From the NCBI GenBank assembly GCA_028554645.1, contig JAQOOI010000022.1:62001-126000 (forward strand): a DNA stretch of 64,000 nt, read 5' to 3'. A model generated the notes under the pieces. That model did no database searches, had not been told where the DNA came from, and worked only from the letters and a program-made list of their open reading frames with translations. Each line of letters opens with the position of its first letter. The first letter of the stretch is position 1. The translations under genes were made by a program, and so were the position numbers. Positions 34,658 to 47,764 of this stretch are shown here, one piece after another. The stretch is from Omphalotus guepiniiformis. Its lineage: Eukaryota > Basidiomycota > Agaricomycetes > Agaricales > Omphalotaceae.

Positions 34658-37600
34658 AGATCTGTTTATGGTTAGCGCACCGACGTCTATCACTATATAT
34701 GGCTAGAACTGACTTCATGTCGACTCTTTGCCAGGGTGCGGGAATGTCACCCTCGATAGTCGGGCGTTCCTCAACAGCCTTTTACTTACTTACTATAGCG
34801 TTTCCGGAATTCAATTGCCATTTGGATATTCACTTCTGCAGGGTCGAATTAATAGGTGGACCAAGTTGGCACTTTGAACTTTACTTTGAAAGAGTCATAC
34901 CGCCACTGAGAATTTTGAACTACAGAGATATGGCATGGCAGGGAGTATTGACCGCTCATATAGACCAAAAGGATTTTTCTTAGAAGAGAACTGGTGTTGT
35001 TTAAGCAACAACCGAGCTGCCACTGCCACCCACTGCCACTTACTTCGCGGGAGAAGAACACTTCCCTACACATAATCGTCTACAGGTCTCGCAGGGGCTC
35101 GAGTTTTTTCTCCAGGTCCAAAGGGTGTAGGGACCGTACTAGCGGGTAAGCGAGATGCGACTAGTGCAGCTCCCTCCGACATAGCCTCGTGCTGGTCCCG
35201 CAGGTAACCTTGGCCGGGAGTGTCCTTTCCACTTTCAAGCGAATTGCGAAGTTCGTTCGCTGATTTGCTCTCGTGTGAGAATGATAATGACCGTAACGAA
35301 CGGGCCCTGATAGAAAACGTCAAGCGCGAAAGACTATGTGGGCCTATGAGAAGTTAACGTTATAATTCGAGTACGCATCATCATTAGGTTGAACAAGTTA
35401 AACTATATGGAGCTAAGACCTATCAACCTTGGGAGAGGCTTGGGAGAAGCGCTTAGCGCTTGAGGCTGGAAAGTGTACATGTCAGGTTATCAGAAGAAAA
35501 GTTACTCGAGATTGGGAACTATCAGTAGAAAGGAATACAACCGATGTAATATAACCAAAAGGTGATGTTGTCAGTTGCTTCAACAACGGAAACAAACTGA
35601 AAGTCTCAGTGTGAGTAAAAAAAACAAACCTTCTGTCGTACCGACTCGAACGAATGGAATTTCTTAAAGTGAAGGTCTTCGAATTCGCTATCCCCGATTT
35701 TGGTGGGTAAAAAAACCCTGACTAAATTCGACGTGATATATGAGTACTTATGATACTCCACAGGATAGTACAGACGTCCGATGGTGGACAACAACCTGCG
35801 CAAGAGTAAATTGCTTCAAACAATACCGTATGTTTAGAAAGCCCATACAATTCGAACCACGAGTCGAGTCTTACGAGTCAAGGGTCCCCCGGTCCCCCTT
35901 CGGCCTGACCTTACATGCGGATTCTACCGAATATCGCTGGAACTGCCACGGTGTTAGTTGTTTCCGATTGAACGCGCTAAATATCACCTTTGAGGGCGAG
36001 AAAGAGCGAGAAGCCAAACCGCCTTCTATGCAAGGAGGGGTCTAGTTGAATCGCTGGTACGTACCTACCTTTTGTGGTGATTGATAAGTATATAGAACGA
36101 TGTTTCGTTTTCTTGATGTTGGTTTGCTGGCAAGGAGAGTAGTGTAGAAGTACATACGTTCTGGGGGGTCTAGACGTTTCGGTGACAGAACTAACGATAG
36201 TAAGTAGTGCGTCGTTACCCCTCGCCGATGTCGTTCTTGATTTCTTGAAAGCGAGCGAGAAGCATCTCTTCAGAGTTGTTTAGTTCAGGGTCTAGATATG
36301 TATATATGTCAGCGCAACGACCTATAGCATGATGGCCCTTGACACCGGCAGATCTACAATTGGGTGGGGTTGAGTTGGGCCCCCCACGTTCCTGATCATC
36401 ACTGTCAAGATATGAACGCAACTTATTAAATGTATAGAACCAATATAGTCTGAGTAGGAAAACCTATCTAGTGACCCAAACGTTAAAATGTGAAGGGCGC
36501 AAGGGCGCAAGAAATGTCACGAGAGGTATGATGAGGACCCAAATTGGTTTCTTGTAGAATATACCTCCTTCGGACAAGGGACTTTCTTACTTACTGAAGG
36601 CTAGGAACCAACTTGACTCCGATGCATTGACGGAGCCCAGTCCATGCCCGTCAAGTCGTCGACGTTCTCGCCTCGTCTAGCGATACATACCCAGAATCCG
36701 ACCCAAGAACCCAACCTGTCGTGTCAAGACCAGTCGAGTGGGTAAGGAGTCGAGTAATCTCAACATAACCTCTTTTTAGTCTTGTGATATAACCTGAAGC
36801 CAAGGTTTGTCGGTTGTACACAGGGTTCAAACCCTGGAGGAAGGTACTTAGAGGCAGCTTAGAGGAAGGGCAAGAGCCGATATCGTGAGAAGGCGCGTAA
36901 ATCCGTCCTGACGGCAATTTGCGGGGCGTTCCTTATTCCCATTCACTCTAGCATGAACTTGAAAGTCGGGTAGACACTGCAGAGGCTTCTTCTATACGTT
37001 CGTTTCATGAAAGATGCCTGGTGACTGAATGGTTAAACGTTCTCGTGGTTCATCTTTGTCCACTTGGCACTGAGTTAGGGGTATGTTAGATTTCAAGGTT
37101 AGTGACTCGTCTATAACCCAGATTTCCTTGAAAACTAACGCTATGTATATCGACAACAGGCGTGATTTATAATTATCTCTGAGAGGTTTCCAGGTCTCTC
37201 TCTCTCTCAATCTTTCAAGCTTCAAACCTCAGTATCGGAGAACCCGGCGCGGCAAAATGAACTGACAAAGACATACAAGAAGCAGAAGAACTTCACGGGG
37301 CAGTGGAGGTTTGAAAAGCGTTCCTGCATAGCGGTAAGAATGCGACCCTGCTGATCTTTACTACATTCCTGTCAACCTTCTCTCCTTGAGACTCGGCGAA
37401 GCGGCAAGTATGTCCTTGATACAATCTTTTCATATCGGCAAGCTTTGCCCATTGTGTGGGCGAATACGGAAGAAAGGAAATTCGTCCCCAGGAGAGGACT
37501 TTTAATCAAACCCTCCTCCTCATAGAATGCGACAGGTTTGTTGCAATCAACGTTTTCCAAGACAAGAAGTGACTCGAGCGCTGAATCGTAAAGGCACTAT

Positions 37601-40600
37601 GGTCAACTTGGTTTCCATCATTCGCAGGTTAGTTCCTAACTTATTCTTGTCCCTTCTCTGGATTTGGAGATGCCTGAGCGCTCGGAAAACCTTCAACGGG
37701 TACCGGTCATTATTTCTGGAACAGGTGAGCTTCCTCGTGTAAGTGCAAATGCAATTCATCATTAACTCGTGATGGCCACTTGGCTTTCATTACTTTACTA
37801 TATGTAGCCCATGCGCCGCCGGCCACTTTTTCTGGGAGGTCACGATCATTGCTGCGATGCCTTCACTGAATTGTACCGTCGCACAATCCGAAGTTCCAAT
37901 TAATTCATTAAAAACGTACGGCTCCGCAAGCAAAGCTGATTCCTAGGGAATACTACTAAAAAAGCCTTGTTGTACAAACTCACACCCTAGATCCTCTACC
38001 AACTCGACTGAGCTGCTCACTCAGTTCTCAATTTGCGCTGTACGTTTGATAGAACTTTTGCACTGTGAGTCAGATGTAAATCAATTTACCAGGGGTAATC
38101 TACTAATAGACCGTTCATCAAGATATCCATGCTCTCGCCTCGATACATACAATACACATCATCTCCGGATACCTATCTCAGTCATGATCAGTATGTCTTT
38201 CATTAAACCTACGCATTACCACCCAGCTGTATAAATTTGATTCTAATTCTCTAGCTGGTATAGAGCATCGCATCGCAATCGGAAATTGACACGCACGAAC
38301 GGGCTTTACAACCGAACAACCGTCCTTCACCGCTAGTTCTTTCATTACGGCTGAGTTATGCCCGTATTTGAAGTAGATGATAAGTGACCGGGTCAGCGGT
38401 GTATAGGACGGTTCCGCTGAAGTGGAACTCGTGTACTGGGCACGGGTCCTCGCTCGTAGGTTTTGCGAAGGATGGGGCTACACCCGCGCCGCCTACAATC
38501 CACAATGGGGCCGAAATGAGAACTCACAGATCCCTGAACTGATGGCCCCATGGTAAGCAGTGCCCTTTCTGATATGTATACAGCTTGTCACGGTGCCGGC
38601 GGTGTACTCATTGCAGCTAGTGCTGTTTCGTTCGGCAACAAGTTGGGAAGAGGTTAGCGCTTTTGTGACATGGTTTGACGGTGGTGGTTCACATCATACA
38701 TCATCTACTTTGTGACGAATCGAGGAAGAGGACCCTACTTTCTGTTACTGCTGTTACTGCGATGGTTCACAGGATATGCCTAGCCTAGGGACCATATTAA
38801 TTGGAAAAAGAAGGAACTTTTACTCCCTTTTTTGAACCTTGGATCTATGAAATATATGCATGTACATATCGACAAACGGCGTAGTGTTCATCACTTCCGG
38901 CCACTGCCTGGTATTTACGCATTTCCGAAACGACACAAAGACCTCTCCAAATCATGATACATATCAAGATGGGCATGCAAATATTTTAATTTACTTCGAC
39001 GCTGTGCGAATAATAACATGACTAAAACAAGGCCCCAAGTACTACGGACTACGGATAATTTAAACGGATCTTTACAGCATGTCATTGAACAGCAGGGGTT
39101 TTTTCACTGCTTATTATTCTTCTCGAATTCATAAGATCATCACTTCACCCGGCAAGGACTTGATATGTATGTATTAGAAAGTGTATTGGATTCATGTCTC
39201 GTGCTATTGGTGCGATCAGGTAACAAAGATGATTGTTGAAGGATAGAACTTTGATTCGTTGATGCTCAAAACTCGGATCTTCTGAACCAAAAAGACTTAT
39301 GAGCGGTTTTGGCGGTATGTGTTTTCTGTTTACCTCACTAACTATCACGTTGAACTTCAGGTATTGCCACAAATGTGCAATATGCAACTCAAGCTCAACT
39401 CATAGTATTCTGCTCCGACGGTCGATCAGTAAGTCCGTGTAGTTCTTGGGCGGCGTGATAGATTGTAACAAGTCCAGAGTTGAATCAGGTAGGATTGTTG
39501 ATGGGGGTCAACGTTACTTGATTGTAGACGACACACTGACCTTAACATCAAAAGATAGTACGCGGCTCTTCTTCGAAAAATGAATCCGCAAGACATTCTT
39601 GATTCCTGTCATACTTCATCTTTGTCGTCGTGATTCGTACTGGGACTCGAACAAGACTCCGTTCGTGGCTAGTCGCAGCAAGCAACATTCCTGTTTTTTC
39701 GCTCATTACTGCGGTCAGCATTATCATGTTCGGCTCCATTATTTCTCCGAGATGTCTCTCTCAGGAGCAGGATCGACAAAGGCATCGTTGTTCTTGGATA
39801 TCAAGTCTCCCTCCAGGTTGCTGTTGGTTCACATCGAATGATTCGACCATTTTGAAATCATACTCTCCGAAACGAGAATTTGGCGTCCTTTCTCATCTGG
39901 GTTCGTCTGTCTGTGCCGTGTCAGGCTGCCTGACAGGTACCACCCCATTACCTCAACTGAAAATCTCGGTCGACGACCTCGTTCGGATTATAGCATTCTT
40001 TGACTTTCACCGAACTTGATCCCGTTGTTGTTTATCGGATTTTCATCTGGAATCTCAGTATGTACGTGCTGCATTGAAAGAGAGAAGATCAAGAATCAAG
40101 AATCAAGAATGCTTACAGCCCAGATCACTAGACCACCTCGCTGGACATCCACATGAATGAATGGATAATCGGTAATTCTGTATGCGGTTCTTGGCATTCG
40201 TCGGCGGAGGGAAAAAGACTTGGTGAGTAGATATAGCTGACCTATGACTTTGAGTGCTAAGGACTCACGGCTCATGAGAATCTCTTCAGTCTCTTCTTTA
40301 TGACGCACATAATCTTTACCCTGGTACTTGCAGTTGGAATCCCTTTGAAACTTGCCCTCAGTGTTCCAATCGATCTAGCTTCAACGAGGCCTACGAATAC
40401 CCTGTGGTACACGCGAGAGCCGAAGCTGTCTCAGTGAAGTTGAAGCCTCCGCTGCTTTGATACGGTGTAATTTGGTCGCCGAAGGTGAGAATGTAAATGC
40501 TGTTGAAAGATGGCCGGTTGTACAATGATTTTCACCTTCTCGAATCCCTTCATTGACAAGCTGTTAGCTTCCGCCTTCGTTGCTAGACATTTTGGACTCT

Positions 40601-41090
40601 AGCCAAGGTGCCAATGCTCACGAAACTTCCAAGGCTTGTCTCCCCTCGAGGCCAATCCTTGCAAAGGCAAATGCATGCCACCGGCCTACGCAATATCCAG
40701 CGTCCAGAACTCTGGAGCGATCAGTCGCTAGCCAAATGATCAAGTTCCCTCGAGTTCGCAGCAGTTCTATTCTCATGCTCGCCTCGACGCCTGCCAAAAA
40801 TAACCTCAGCGATTGTATTCAAACTCGGAGAAAGACCTAGAAATAGCTAGAAATATCCACGCCTTGAAGGATCCTTTGAGGTTGCTTTCTTGGATTCATG
40901 AGCAGGTCTGAGGTTTACTTGGTTAATTACCTTGGAAGCTGATGGGAGTCAATGGTGAAACATTTTCTTGGGCATTTTCAAGCAAATCACGTATTTACAC
41001 CGCCGTAGGAGGTAATTTGGTGTGATTGATGCCGCGTTTTCGGGGCACGCCATCATGTCATGGGGTGATAGTATTTGCGCTTATTTGGCC
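34658..41090. other. Large gene-poor region
   Basis: About 6.4 kb with no gene I can defend. Scattered frames of 60-130 codons lack known motifs. A minus-strand frame from about 38700 down to a stop at 38356, spliced near 38520, reads protein-like (GVAPSFAKP, FHFSGTVLYT) but has no start in frame. A (TCAAGAA)n micro-repeat lies at 40089-40110. No transposon protein, tRNA or other RNA is recognised. Polymer runs and short TAAGTA-type strings are frequent. Confidence 0.35.
40300..40437 (+). CDS. Possible small secreted peptide (45 aa)
   Basis: A 45-codon frame begins MTHIIFTLVLAVGIPLKLALS, which reads like a signal peptide with a hydrophobic core and a small-residue cleavage site, followed by a short polar tail. 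No promoter element or relative was identified and the frame may be chance. It lies alone in a gene-poor region. Confidence 0.2.
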   Translation: MTHIIFTLVLAVGIPLKLALSVPIDLASTRPTNTLWYTREPKLSQ

Positions 41091-41098
41091 TATATATT
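41091..41098 (+). promoter_or_regulatory. TATA box of the GPI-anchored protein gene
   Basis: TATATATT lies about 110 bases upstream of the ATG at 41208, and a CT-rich leader (41150-41200) follows. Confidence 0.6.
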
Positions 41099-41207
41099 GT
41101 CAATAGAGAGGGATGGGTTTCAACCTTCGAGTTCGTTGCCCACGACCTTACCTCAACCCGCTCATCCTACAGCCTTTTCTCTTTTCTCCGTCCTCTAACG
41201 ACTAAAA

Positions 41208-42106
41208 ATGTTCGCAAAACTTAGGTGCGTAGATGATGTGTTCGTATGATACAGAACAAGGCGAGCTAATCACTTTTACTTCTTAGCCTGCTCGCTGCTG
41301 CCCTTCCTTTTGTCTATGGTTTGACTCTAGATACCCCGACAAACGTCACTTCTGGTGGAAGGACGACTATCAGCTGGACGTCTACGGAGACTGACCCGTA
41401 CGTCTGTTCTGAACAACTCGCTGTGCTTGCTTTTTGACTTTCGGATCATAGAACGTTTTCTTTGGAACTTAATCACCCCGACTTCCGTGCTGCTCTTGCC
41501 ATCGCTAACAACCTTGACCCACTGAGACAAAGCTCGGTTGACCTCACTATACCTACTGTAACTGAATTCGAGTGAGTATATGCGTATAATTTAGTGTTTC
41601 AAAGTCTGACAAGAAGTTTTACTTTGTCTAGTTCTTCATACACTATCAGCGCAGTCAACATTAGCAACATCAACGACGTGTTCGCTACCTCGGGCGATTT
41701 TGCTATTGATCCTCCTATCAGTAGCAGCAACAGTGGCTCATCGACTTCCTCGTCCGCGTCAACTATTAGCGGGTCTGCCTCTGTTACTTCATCCGGAGCT
41801 TCCGCGACTTCGTGAGTACTTTTTCCATATTTATCAGACAACATTCTTACCGATGCTTCTTTTTCTTCTCTTGGGAACAGGACTACACCGGGTACCTCGA
41901 GTGGTTTTGGTACCACCGTTAGTGGTTCTGCTTCGTCTGCCAACTCTGCCGCAGCTTCGGGTTCTGCATCTGCATCGTCTCCTTCGACTTCGACTACGCA
42001 GCTCAACGGTGCTCTGTCTCTTCAAGCTGGATCCTCTAGTTTCAATGCAGGCTTGCTTGCGGCTATGGTCATGTCGGTTATCGCTGGTGCTGCCACTCTC
42101 CTTTAA
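41208..42106 (+). CDS. GPI-anchored Ser/Thr-rich cell-surface protein (Kre9/Knh1-like N-terminal domain)
   Basis: Predicted secreted protein held at the plasma membrane or wall by a GPI anchor. Five exons (41208-41224, 41287-41397, 41452-41571, 41632-41811, 41881-42106) give about 217 residues. A signal peptide (MFAKLSLLAAALPFVYG) leads into an Ig-like segment: LDTPTNVTSGGRTTISWTST, FSLELNH, and SYTISAVNISNINDVFATSG with DFAI. This order is typical of the Kre9/Knh1-like N-terminal domain common in basidiomycetes. A long Ser/Thr/Ala/Gly-rich stalk follows, probably O-glycosylated. The C-terminus has small residues (GSSSFNAG) and a hydrophobic tail (LLAAMVMSVIAGAATLL), the standard anchor signal. 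Wall assembly is the family-level guess only. Confidence 0.85.
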
Positions 42107-44154
42107 AAAGGTCTATTTGATAGGCTAGGACTTCTGCGGTTATTGGATTTTTTTCCCTATACTACTTGGACTTGAGTTGAACCATGTTGCAGTATTAGCC
42201 TCGGCATATATCTTTTGTTTCCCTTTTTATGTCTGTTAGTTGGATATTGGATCATTGGTTGTTCTATCCTTGTTTCATTTAGGATACAACTTCCCAATCG
42301 TGATCCACATGGACCTTTTTTTCATTTCATCAGCGAACTACACATTTAATATTCACGCATTTCATTGTTGACGACTGTTCTCAATTCGCGTCCCTTGAGT
42401 TCACGAATTCTTGCTCGCTTCAGCATTGACGTATACCATAGTGCCTTTTTAGTGTTTATTGCGCTTGTCCTGCCCGCTACGTGTTTTTGCTGTCTGTATG
42501 TGTGTCTGTCTTTACGTGTTTTCAATAGTGTTTTCCAGAACAAAAATGCCCATACTTGTTCACTTGTTCAAGCATTACTGTTGGAAGCCGACGGGATGTC
42601 TGTCGTTTCTGATGTACTTGCAACCTTCCCTTCGAGATTATCAATTTCAAACGCTTCAATCTTCCCCTTACCTATAGGCTGAACCTTACAGCCCCTTGGC
42701 CCTTCGTGCTCACCGAGTTATTCGCGAAGTTCTTTTCATGTGCCTGCCGCAAACCCTGCCAGTGTACACCGAGACGAGACCCAGTCTCGACCTCGCAAGT
42801 TGAAGGGGTGGGTTCTATGGGATTGAGCGCCGTCGTGTGAGATAGGTGTTGAATATGTCAATATGACCAAGGGCGCGTCTTCTTTCTTCCCCTCTGATGA
42901 TGATAATGACATACACACATGATTCGTTCATTCGTTCATTCGTTCAGTTCAGCGGTTTGAACTTTGAACGCAAGTTGCTTGGTTGGTTTATCAAGATTAG
43001 CCTGAGCCTATGAGTTGGTAAGTGAGATAAGTTTTACATGGGGTCGTTCTATCAGTGTTCTATCGTATTGGGTGTTCTTCAGATATATCCGTGACGAAGG
43101 GCGTATGCAATTGGACACTGAGCGTGTAAGACTCAAGTACATGAGGACGACCCCGTTCCTCGACTTCAATGGGTACCTGGATGGGTACCCCCAGTGCCTT
43201 CCTCTCCCTCCGTGGGCACTGCTCTCAACTCGAACCGTTCCTGACTGACTCGTAGGTTTCACAAACAGACTGATATTCGTTCGAATCATTCTTCGATTCG
43301 ACTATTCTTAGCGGGATCTCCTCCAATGCGACCCATCTAAACGAAACTTAATACACTACATCCTAATTACTGTTGTACAACCTCTATTTCGCCTCCGCAA
43401 ATCCCGACGTCAGGCTGTCTGGCAGTGTCTAACACTGTCTGTGCAGGGATCAAGTTAATTCACAAATTTATCCGACGCTCTTTTTTCCGGCGTTCGCTTC
43501 AATGAATTTTAAGCCAGGGCGAAAAAGAGAATTCTGTACAAGTCTGTAGTCATTTGTCGTGATCCCTACGTTCTGCTTGCTTGTTAAGTTTGAATTGAGG
43601 GTGAACTTGAAAGGATGAATGTAATGGATCCAATGGGAGAGATTCACCGTTAGAATCTGATTTGGACGTCTGCTTCTAAGTAGAATGCGGAGGATGAAGC
43701 GTCTTCATAACCTGAAGAAGTATTCGCCAAGTGAATAGCATTCATTGAGGAGCGAGGTGGCGAGCACACTGTTTTGGTACGCCGAAACTTGTCGCGGATG
43801 ACAGTGTCCAGGTCCTCGACAGGGTTGTCAACGGAAAAACCGCATATAAATGCGTGCCGCTACAGATTATCAGACAACGGGTGAAATTTCAAAGCTTCAA
43901 GGGCAGACATCGCAATAAGTCGAATAAGCTCATATGAGTCACTGCATTCCGAGTAGGGCCTGTCATATTCGTGATTTCATGAGCCTGAGTGCAATAGTGC
44001 ACCTCTTGTAAACTCGGATACGAATGAAGGGTTATGATGACTGTATTGGCATTATATGCGCACTCGTGCGTTCATAACCTCAGGGGTTCTGTGCTATCAT
44101 CCTAAATTTAAAAAGCAGGAGGTCACATACGTGCTTCTCTAAGATCATTCCTTA
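42107..44154. other. Intergenic, no supported gene
   Basis: No gene is supported in this 2-kb stretch. Open frames at 42365-42682 (plus) and 43008-43289 (minus) lack motifs. It contains a short tandem repeat near 42922 and otherwise featureless sequence. Confidence 0.4.
42922..42947 (+). repeat. Short tandem repeat (ATTCGTTC)n
   Basis: Three perfect copies of an 8-base unit in a row. Confidence 0.7.
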
Positions 44155-45198
44155 CACACCTCAAATCCTGAGCCAGGGCGTTATTGTGCCACAGGCACCT
44201 GTGGCACATTACAAGTTCAACACACGCCAGCGTTGAGCGATGTCGTCCATGCGGTCGTCAAGATACATCCCAACAAATTCATCAGTAAGTCCTCGCCTTC
44301 CTCCATCCTACCCAGACTGTGACTAACGGATAATCACAGACTTTGAATGAATCCACACGCCGAGAGTGTACCCGTTGGCTATGTGTCGAACGAAAATTGG
44401 TTAGGTATGTAAATGGAGGTGATGAGGAACAAGGACGTACCTGATAGATAGTTCGGATTCGGGTTCTCTCTGGGTTGACACAAGGACCTGGAGAGGTAGT
44501 TTTATAGTTCCTCCTCTTTTGGAGACAATGCTCACCACTACAAAGCAGATTCAACCAAAACTTCCAAGAAAACCGCACAAAGACTAACCCGAGGCGACAT
44601 ACTCACCTCGTCATGTCCCTCCATGTGCCTGTAGCCTTCAAGCTTCATGCTTCACCTATTTCCAAATACTCGACAACCTTCCCTGGGCCCTCACCTCTCG
44701 CCTCACACGCTCTTCAGCTCCCCTCAGCCTGACCCTTCGCTGAATACAAAACACTCATGACGTGTATGCTCCTGCACGACGAACTCGAAGGCAACTCCAT
44801 GTTGGACTTGTATGGGACTACCCATGCCTTCTTCAACCTTGAGGATATGCGTGTGTGGGACGCCGTATAAGTGTAACAAAACACTTCTCTCGAAGGCAAT
44901 TCCACGTCGTATGGGACTGCCATGCCTGTTTCGACCTCACGAATGTGCGTGTGTGGGACGCCGTATCAGTGTAGGGTCTGTACGGATTTTTGGCTCGAGC
45001 GAAACAGTCATCGGAGAGGACGAAGGCTAAGGTAAGGGCGTGTCGATGGAGCTTGCCAGGGTAAGAGTGGTAAAGAGTAGAAATATAGATCTAAAGAGAA
45101 GAGAACCAGTCAGTCGTTTGAGACTGTCAGAAGGAATGGACACGTACATCATCCATCAACTCGGATTACACACTATCATCTTCTGAGCGAGACCAAGG
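44155..45198. repeat. Duplicated segment, copy A
   Basis: This segment is closely similar, in the same orientation, to 49860-50709. Shared landmarks include ACACACCTC..ATCCTGAG at the left end, TCCTCGCCTTCCTCCATCC, GGAGGTGATGAGGA and ACCTGATAGATAGTTCGG. It contains an internal ~95-base tandem duplication. No intact gene is visible in it. The origin is unknown; it may be ordinary local duplication or an old repeat family. Confidence 0.7.
44784..44973. repeat. Imperfect tandem duplication, unit ~90 bases
   Basis: Units at 44784-44875 and 44889-44973 both run from CTCGAAGGCAA to GACGCCGTAT(A/C)AGTGTA with scattered differences. Copy B of the larger segment has only one equivalent of this unit. 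Confidence 0.7.
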
Positions 45199-46718
45199 TT
45201 GGTGGAACGGTGCGCAAAACCTTCTCCGTGGGTGCACATTGAGACATCATAGTTCGTTTGCGTAGGCGTTATTTTACGACTATCTTCGAAGTGAACGAGA
45301 CATTTGCAAGTCGCTTTTCATGTCTTGCGACGAGTGTCTGATCTAAAGGGCCGCTGTTAATCTCCAGACTGGTAAAAGGACGCCAGTTTTTCTAGTCACT
45401 TACAAGTGGCACGGCTCAAGATCGCCAAGTGGGGAGGAACGCGGAAGATCTTCAACAAGTGGGAGGCTGTGGGAGGTTCAATGGAGATTTTCATCATAAG
45501 CGAGTTTCAGCGGACACTTTTAGGTAGTTCATGGTAGCAGGAAGGAAGCAAGGGACCACGGTACACGCGTCCACACAAGTGGGGTTGACCGACTGAGCCG
45601 ACCGATATGGCCCCGACCGCCGCTATAACGAATCTCTCACTAACACCACTACGGATAACAAGAACGATGTGTAATTGCAGAGGAATGTTAGGCGTATGCA
45701 TACAGGATGGTGGTAATGCAGACCAACGTGATAACTCTGCGAGATTTCAAAAGAGCGTTCGGTTCGACTCTATTCACGTTCAACGTTGGAGCGTCGAGCC
45801 TATCTGACAGTCCGTTCAACTAATAACTCCCTTGTTCGTGACTGAGAGTGAGGGCCATTCTTTGCCTCTTTACTTATATCAGCGTTTCACGTTCGCGTCT
45901 TATTCAGTGCGCTGTTCGTCACAAAACACTCGAGTCTCTGAACTCGGTTCACCAGCTAAGATGGTGCGGTTGCCGATTACAGCAAGTTGGAGTACCTGAA
46001 GGACTCGGATGACAATGGGAAAGGTGGGGTGAATCAGCGACTCCTGAATGTAATGTAAAGTTGGGGTATAGAAGGTTGACAGTCCTACACGGAGCCAGAA
46101 CCGTTCGGGCGTTCCACCCCTCCGTCGATGTAGTAGTCATATTAGTTTTCGCAAGTCGTAAGAACTAGGGAGGAACCAAATAAGTGAGACGAGAAGATGA
46201 AGTCGACTGGATTCGAAGATAGAGGTGGGTCTCAGAGCCTGAGCGCGAACAACGATGAACTGCAAGGCTTTACGTTCGCTGCCTTTTGGGATCTGAAAAA
46301 GAACGTCGGATTGACTTATTGATACACACCTGCGGATAGATGATTTTACGGTTCGACGTCCAAGCAAGCTGACGTTATCGATGAAAGCCGACTCGTTGTT
46401 GCCACATAAGAACAGGAATTCGTGAGAGGTTCTCTGAGTCGCTCTGAACGGTCCCTTCTTGGAAGACACTGAAGAGGACAAGCAACTTGAAGCAAGCAGC
46501 AGTGGAATAGCTATGCGCTGTCGAGAGGTATTCGATCTACCCCAAAGAACAGCTCGCATCGCTCAAACCGTTGGCGAGATTTGGATCTGCATCTGACGAT
46601 ACTTGAGCCCTAAAACAGGAGGATAAATCTTTATTTTAGTCGTATAAATTACACGCATTAAACGACCACTTGCCACCAAACTCAACAACAGAGTTGAAAC
46701 CCAACGAAATTGAACCCG
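45199..46718. other. Intergenic, no supported gene
   Basis: A minus-strand open frame at 46137-46559 (140 codons) is the longest but shows no motif and no splice partner. The segment has no counterpart in the duplicated copy at 50.7 kb, where it is missing. Confidence 0.35.
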
Positions 46719-47537
46719 TTATCCGAACTTGATTGTCCTTAAAGTTGGATAAAACGCCGAACATACCTGTCGTAGCTCCGCAGATAAAGGATACGGAAAA
46801 ACAAGGTCAAAAGTACGTTTCTTCCCATTATACTTGTAGTGCACACGTGCGTGTATGCCACCAGGAAGGTTCAAAAGCCTATGATCGCCCCATTTACCAG
46901 TGAACCCTTTCGCATCGACCATGATACCTTCATTGTACCAGTCAATATATTCGTGGCGTTGACAACCTCTTCGACCGATGTAGGACGTGTAGGTGCCTTG
47001 AGGATAGAGGGATGGATTATCGAGGTGGTAGAAGATCTTGAGGTCGTCGAAATCTCTTGAACGACATTCTACGCTAAGCGGGGGACAAGGCTCCTGCAAC
47101 AAATGTTGTTGAACTTGCAGTGTTGAGACATCATCTTTGAGAGAATTGAAGGGGTAGCATTTTGCCACGTACGCCTAGCTTCAGTAGGAAGGACATAGTT
47201 GATAGTTGATGGTGTAGTCTTCTTCCGCCATCCTCTGGAAAACTACCTCGTCGTCGCCGACGACGCCGCCATAGCTAAAACACAATCGTAGAAACTCGAC
47301 GATAGATTTCTTTTCGTCTGGAGACATCTCCGTATTGTTAACCTTGACTGTAGCATCATTGGTTTTACGCATATATTGAAGATTTGAGTTTGATGCGGTG
47401 GTCTCGAACGTATGGAAATGCTGTGGCGCGTTCGAGAAAGGCGTCCTGTGTTTATGTGACTCTGAAGAAGTAGAAAACATCGAGTATGACGATGAACGTA
47501 CCAAGGATAACTGGGTGCCGCTTTTAGCCTCAGTCAT
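46719..47537 (-). CDS. Hypothetical protein, two exons (248 aa)
   Basis: I do not recognise this family. The frame from MTEAKSGTQLSL runs to VVGDDE, then a GTAGTT..CTAG intron (47246-47175, 72 bases) joins in phase to AYVAKCYPFNSLKDD and continues to TAA at 46719. Splicing here is needed because the unspliced frame stops within the intron. The second half is rich in aromatic residues and charged loops (YIGRRGCQRHEYIDWYNEG, GKWGDHRLLNLPGG, VHYKYNGKKRTFDLVFPYP), suggesting a globular beta-rich domain. No signal peptide or membrane segment is visible. A copy of its first codons and upstream flank is found at about 50703-50815. Confidence 0.6.
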
Positions 47538-47764
47538 TGCGAGAGATGTGATACTAAGCTGAGTAGATGGTGGTAGAGAAGAAATGAGTCACTGGCGGTC
47601 ACATGTCACGGACTGATGCTCTCTTCGAAATTCTACGATGGATCATTTCCAGACTTGCATTACAGGATGCTGGTACATATTCGACTATGACTCGACTGGG
47701 TTTGTAGGTGAACTTGCCAAGAGTCGTTCAAGACAGATAGCTCTGTACTTGCTCAATCCTCTCG

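Noticed and set aside
36820..36845. T-arm-like string CAGGGTTCAAACCCTG
   Set aside because: No matching acceptor stem, D-arm or anticodon arm is found upstream on either strand, so it is not a tRNA.
38356..38700. Spliced minus-strand frame with protein-like composition
   Set aside because: No start codon or upstream exon could be connected and no motif is recognised; kept only as a note in the region entry.
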